Shown here: positions 62,131 to 64,000 of the stretch, one piece after another | How the letters are laid out: each line of letters begins with the position of its first letter | How positions within the stretch are numbered: position 1 is the first letter of the stretch | Assembly: GCF_014109765.1 (NCBI RefSeq) | Contig: NZ_CP059139.1 | Location: 868,001-932,000, forward strand | DNA length: 64,000 nt | Direction of reading: 5' to 3' | From: Pseudomonas berkeleyensis | GTDB lineage: Bacteria; Pseudomonadota; Gammaproteobacteria; Pseudomonadales; Pseudomonadaceae | Notes under the pieces: generated by a model | Told to the model about the DNA's origin: nothing | Databases searched by the model: none | Seen by the model: only the letters and a program-made list of their open reading frames with translations | Program-made: the position numbers and the translations under genes

Positions 62131-63570
62131 ATGTTCGGCCTAGAGGCGCTTGATCTCGCCCGAATCCAGTTTGCCTTCACCATTTCCTTCCACATTGTCT
62201 TTCCGGCCATCACCATCGGTCTTGCCAGCTACCTGGCCGTGCTCGAAGGGTTGTGGCTGAAGACCGGAAACACCCTATACCGTGATCTCTACCACTTCTG
62301 GTCGAAGATCTTCGCGGTCAACTTCGGCATGGGCGTGGTCTCCGGCCTGGTCATGGCCTATCAGTTCGGTACCAACTGGAGCGCCTTCTCCGACTTTGCC
62401 GGAGCGGTCACAGGACCGCTGCTGACCTACGAGGTACTCACCGCCTTCTTCCTCGAAGCGGGTTTCCTTGGTGTCATGCTGTTCGGCTGGAACCGCGTCG
62501 GGCCGGGCCTGCACTTCTTCTCCACGGTGATGGTGGCCATCGGCACGCTGATCTCGACTTTCTGGATTCTCGCGTCCAACAGCTGGATGCACACGCCGCA
62601 GGGCTTCGAGATCGTCGACGGCCGGGTGATCCCGGTGGACTGGTTCGCCGTGGTGTTCAACCCGTCGTTCCCTTATCGCCTGGCGCACATGGCCACGGCG
62701 GCGTTCCTCGCCACCGCCTTCTTCGTCGGCGCGTCGGCAGCCTGGCACCTGCTGCGCGGGCGCGACAACCCGGCGATCCGCAAGATGCTCTCGATGGCGC
62801 TGTGGATGGCGCTGCTGGTGGCGCCTATCCAGGCGTTCATCGGTGACCTGCATGGCCTCAATACGCTCAAGTACCAGCCGGCCAAGATCGCCGCGATCGA
62901 GGGACACTGGGAGAACGTCGGTGACGAGCCGACGCCGCTGATCCTCTTCGGCTGGCCAGACATGCAGCGCGAGGAAACCCGCTTCAAGGTGGAGATCCCG
63001 GCACTCGGCAGCCTGATCCTGACCCACAGCCTTGATAAGCAGGTGCCGGCGCTCAAGGACTTCCCACCGGAAGATCGCGCCAATTCCACCATCGTCTTCT
63101 GGACCTTCCGCGTGATGGTCGCCATGGGTTTGATGATGATCTTCGTCGGCCTGTGGAGTACCTGGCTGCGTCGGGGTGACCGGCTTTATACCTACCGACC
63201 TTTCCTGCATCTGGTGTTGTGGATGGGCCCGTCCGGGATCATCGCCATTCTGGCTGGCTGGTACACCACCGAGATCGGTCGCCAACCGTGGATCATTCAC
63301 GGGCTGATGCGCACCGCCGATGCATCCTCCGGCCATAGCGCGACGCAGCTAGGCATTACCCTGGCGCTGTTCGTGGTGGTCTATTTCGCCCTGTTCGGCG
63401 CCGGTATCGGCTACATGCTGCGCCTGGTGCGCAAGGGGCCGAAGATCGACGAAGGCAAGGAAACCTCGCAGGGCGGGCCGGGTCAGGCGCGTACTCCGGC
63501 GCGGCCACTGTCCGCGGCCGAAGAGGGCCTGGACGATGGCGAAACCGATACGCTGGAAGGGAGGAACTGA
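62131..63570 (+). CDS. cioA: Cyanide-insensitive bd-type quinol oxidase subunit I
   Basis: A 479-residue subunit I of a bd-type oxidase with about nine membrane helices. The start LARIQFAFTISFHIVFPA carries the b595/high-spin heme histidine (His21), a second His lies in GLHFFSTVMV, and the LTHSLDKQVPALKDFPPEDR loop is short as in the CioA (short Q-loop) type rather than E. coli CydA. It oxidises ubiquinol and reduces oxygen to water without pumping protons. GAGGAT precedes the ATG at 62131. An ANR box lies upstream. cioB follows after 2 bases. Confidence 0.93.
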   Translation: MFGLEALDLARIQFAFTISFHIVFPAITIGLASYLAVLEGLWLKTGNTLYRDLYHFWSKIFAVNFGMGVVSGLVMAYQFGTNWSAFSDFAGAVTGPLLTYEVLTAFFLEAGFLGVMLFGWNRVGPGLHFFSTVMVAIGTLISTFWILASNSWMHTPQGFEIVDGRVIPVDWFAVVFNPSFPYRLAHMATAAFLATAFFVGASAAWHLLRGRDNPAIRKMLSMALWMALLVAPIQAFIGDLHGLNTLKYQPAKIAAIEGHWENVGDEPTPLILFGWPDMQREETRFKVEIPALGSLILTHSLDKQVPALKDFPPEDRANSTIVFWTFRVMVAMGLMMIFVGLWSTWLRRGDRLYTYRPFLHLVLWMGPSGIIAILAGWYTTEIGRQPWIIHGLMRTADASSGHSATQLGITLALFVVVYFALFGAGIGYMLRLVRKGPKIDEGKETSQGGPGQARTPARPLSAAEEGLDDGETDTLEGRN

Positions 63571-63572
63571 GC

Positions 63573-64000
63573 ATGGGTATCGATCTTTCGCTGATCTGGG
63601 CGGTGATCATTGCCTTCGGCGTGATGATGTACGTGGTGATGGACGGCTTCGACCTGGGCATCGGCATTCTCTTTCCCTTCGTCAAGGACGAAGGCGAGCG
63701 CGATGTGATGATGAACACCGTGGCGCCGGTCTGGGACGGTAACGAAACCTGGCTGGTGCTTGGCGGTGCGGCGCTGTTCGGCGCCTTCCCGCTGGCCTAT
63801 GCGGTGGTGCTCGATGCGCTATACCTGCCGCTGATCCTGATGCTGCTGGGGCTGATCTTCCGTGGCGTGGCCTTCGAGTTCCGCTTCAAGGCCAAGGCGC
63901 ACAAGCGTCACCTGTGGGACAAGGCGTTCATCGGTGGCTCGCTGACCGCGACCTTTTTTCAGGGTGTCGCACTGGGGGCGTATATCGATGGTTTCGAAGT
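63573..64000 (+). CDS. cioB: bd-type quinol oxidase subunit II (partial)
   Basis: The first 142 codons are present; the gene runs off the window. Membrane helices include IWAVIIAFGVMMYVVMDGFDLGIG (about 7-30), and FPFVKDEGERDVMMNTVAPVWDGNETWLVLGG is the typical CydB/CioB segment. It pairs with CioA in the oxidase. GGAGG lies about 10 bases upstream of the ATG, 3 bases after cioA's stop. Confidence 0.92.
   Translation, partial: MGIDLSLIWAVIIAFGVMMYVVMDGFDLGIGILFPFVKDEGERDVMMNTVAPVWDGNETWLVLGGAALFGAFPLAYAVVLDALYLPLILMLLGLIFRGVAFEFRFKAKAHKRHLWDKAFIGGSLTATFFQGVALGAYIDGFE

Overview
The window is chromosomal DNA from a GC-rich gammaproteobacterium, almost certainly a Pseudomonas. The gene content and order (pcaFBDC; ndh to DUF1780; yacG-coaE-pilD-pilC-pilB / pilA / nadC / DUF1631 / ampD-ampE / chemoreceptor; cra / fruBKA; cioAB) fit that genus. 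The very dense GTAG-type palindromic repeats suggest the mendocina/oleovorans/stutzeri side of it. That lineage placement is inference; no rRNA or marker gene is present to settle it. I see no prophage, integrase, transposase, CRISPR array or rRNA operon, so this is core genome with many small repeats rather than an island.

Layout. 1-3050: end of pcaF, then pcaB, pcaD and pcaC (protocatechuate branch of the beta-ketoadipate pathway). 3119-7339: a 1406-residue PAS/GGDEF/EAL membrane protein. 7796-9460: ettA (ABC-F translation factor). 9680-12358: a PilZ protein and the first of two DUF1631 proteins. 12477-12848: tRNA-Asn, tRNA-Pro and tRNA-Lys with a strong promoter and terminator. 12856-17662: kup, a type II NADH dehydrogenase, and a DUF3094/MOSC/DUF1780 group. 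17885-18893: an orphan ECF-type permease with a structured leader, and a 71-residue protein behind a perfect ANR box. 18996-24872: yacG, coaE, pilDCB and two tandem type IV pilin genes behind a sigma-54 promoter. 24958-32571: nadC, second DUF1631 protein, ampD, ampE and a chemoreceptor with a sigma-28-like promoter. 32787-35757: TatD nuclease and an AsmA-type protein. 35825-42570: cra and the fructose PTS operon fruBKA, with a Cra operator. 42718-44898: a large uncharacterised EF-hand membrane protein. 45274-49055: sirtuin, RhlE-type helicase, PAS protein and a receiver-CheC protein. 49286-54942: flavoprotein, class V aminotransferase, HDAC-like deacetylase, GNAT, tesB and a HAD phosphatase. 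54939-55311: a tandem array made from the HAD gene's 3' end plus a palindromic repeat. 55314-60247: metallopeptidase, DUF411, a small membrane protein, trmA, an AraC-type remnant and a FabG4-like reductase. 60478-64000: a thiolase and the start of cioAB.

Several themes recur. Type IV pili, c-di-GMP (PAS-GGDEF-EAL, PilZ), the chemoreceptor and the receiver-CheC protein point to surface motility and attachment. Two perfect ANR dyads (cioAB and the 71-residue gene) indicate response to low oxygen. Most intergenic gaps carry hairpin repeats that start with GTAG, in at least five sequence families. Three genes appear to take their TAG stop codon from such a repeat.

The items I regard as least described are the EF-hand membrane protein (42718-44898), the two DUF1631 paralogues, the leader in front of the ECF permease, the ANR-box small gene, the HAD-tail/repeat tandem array and the REP-supplied stop codons. 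All functional statements rest on motif recognition by eye; no database search was run.
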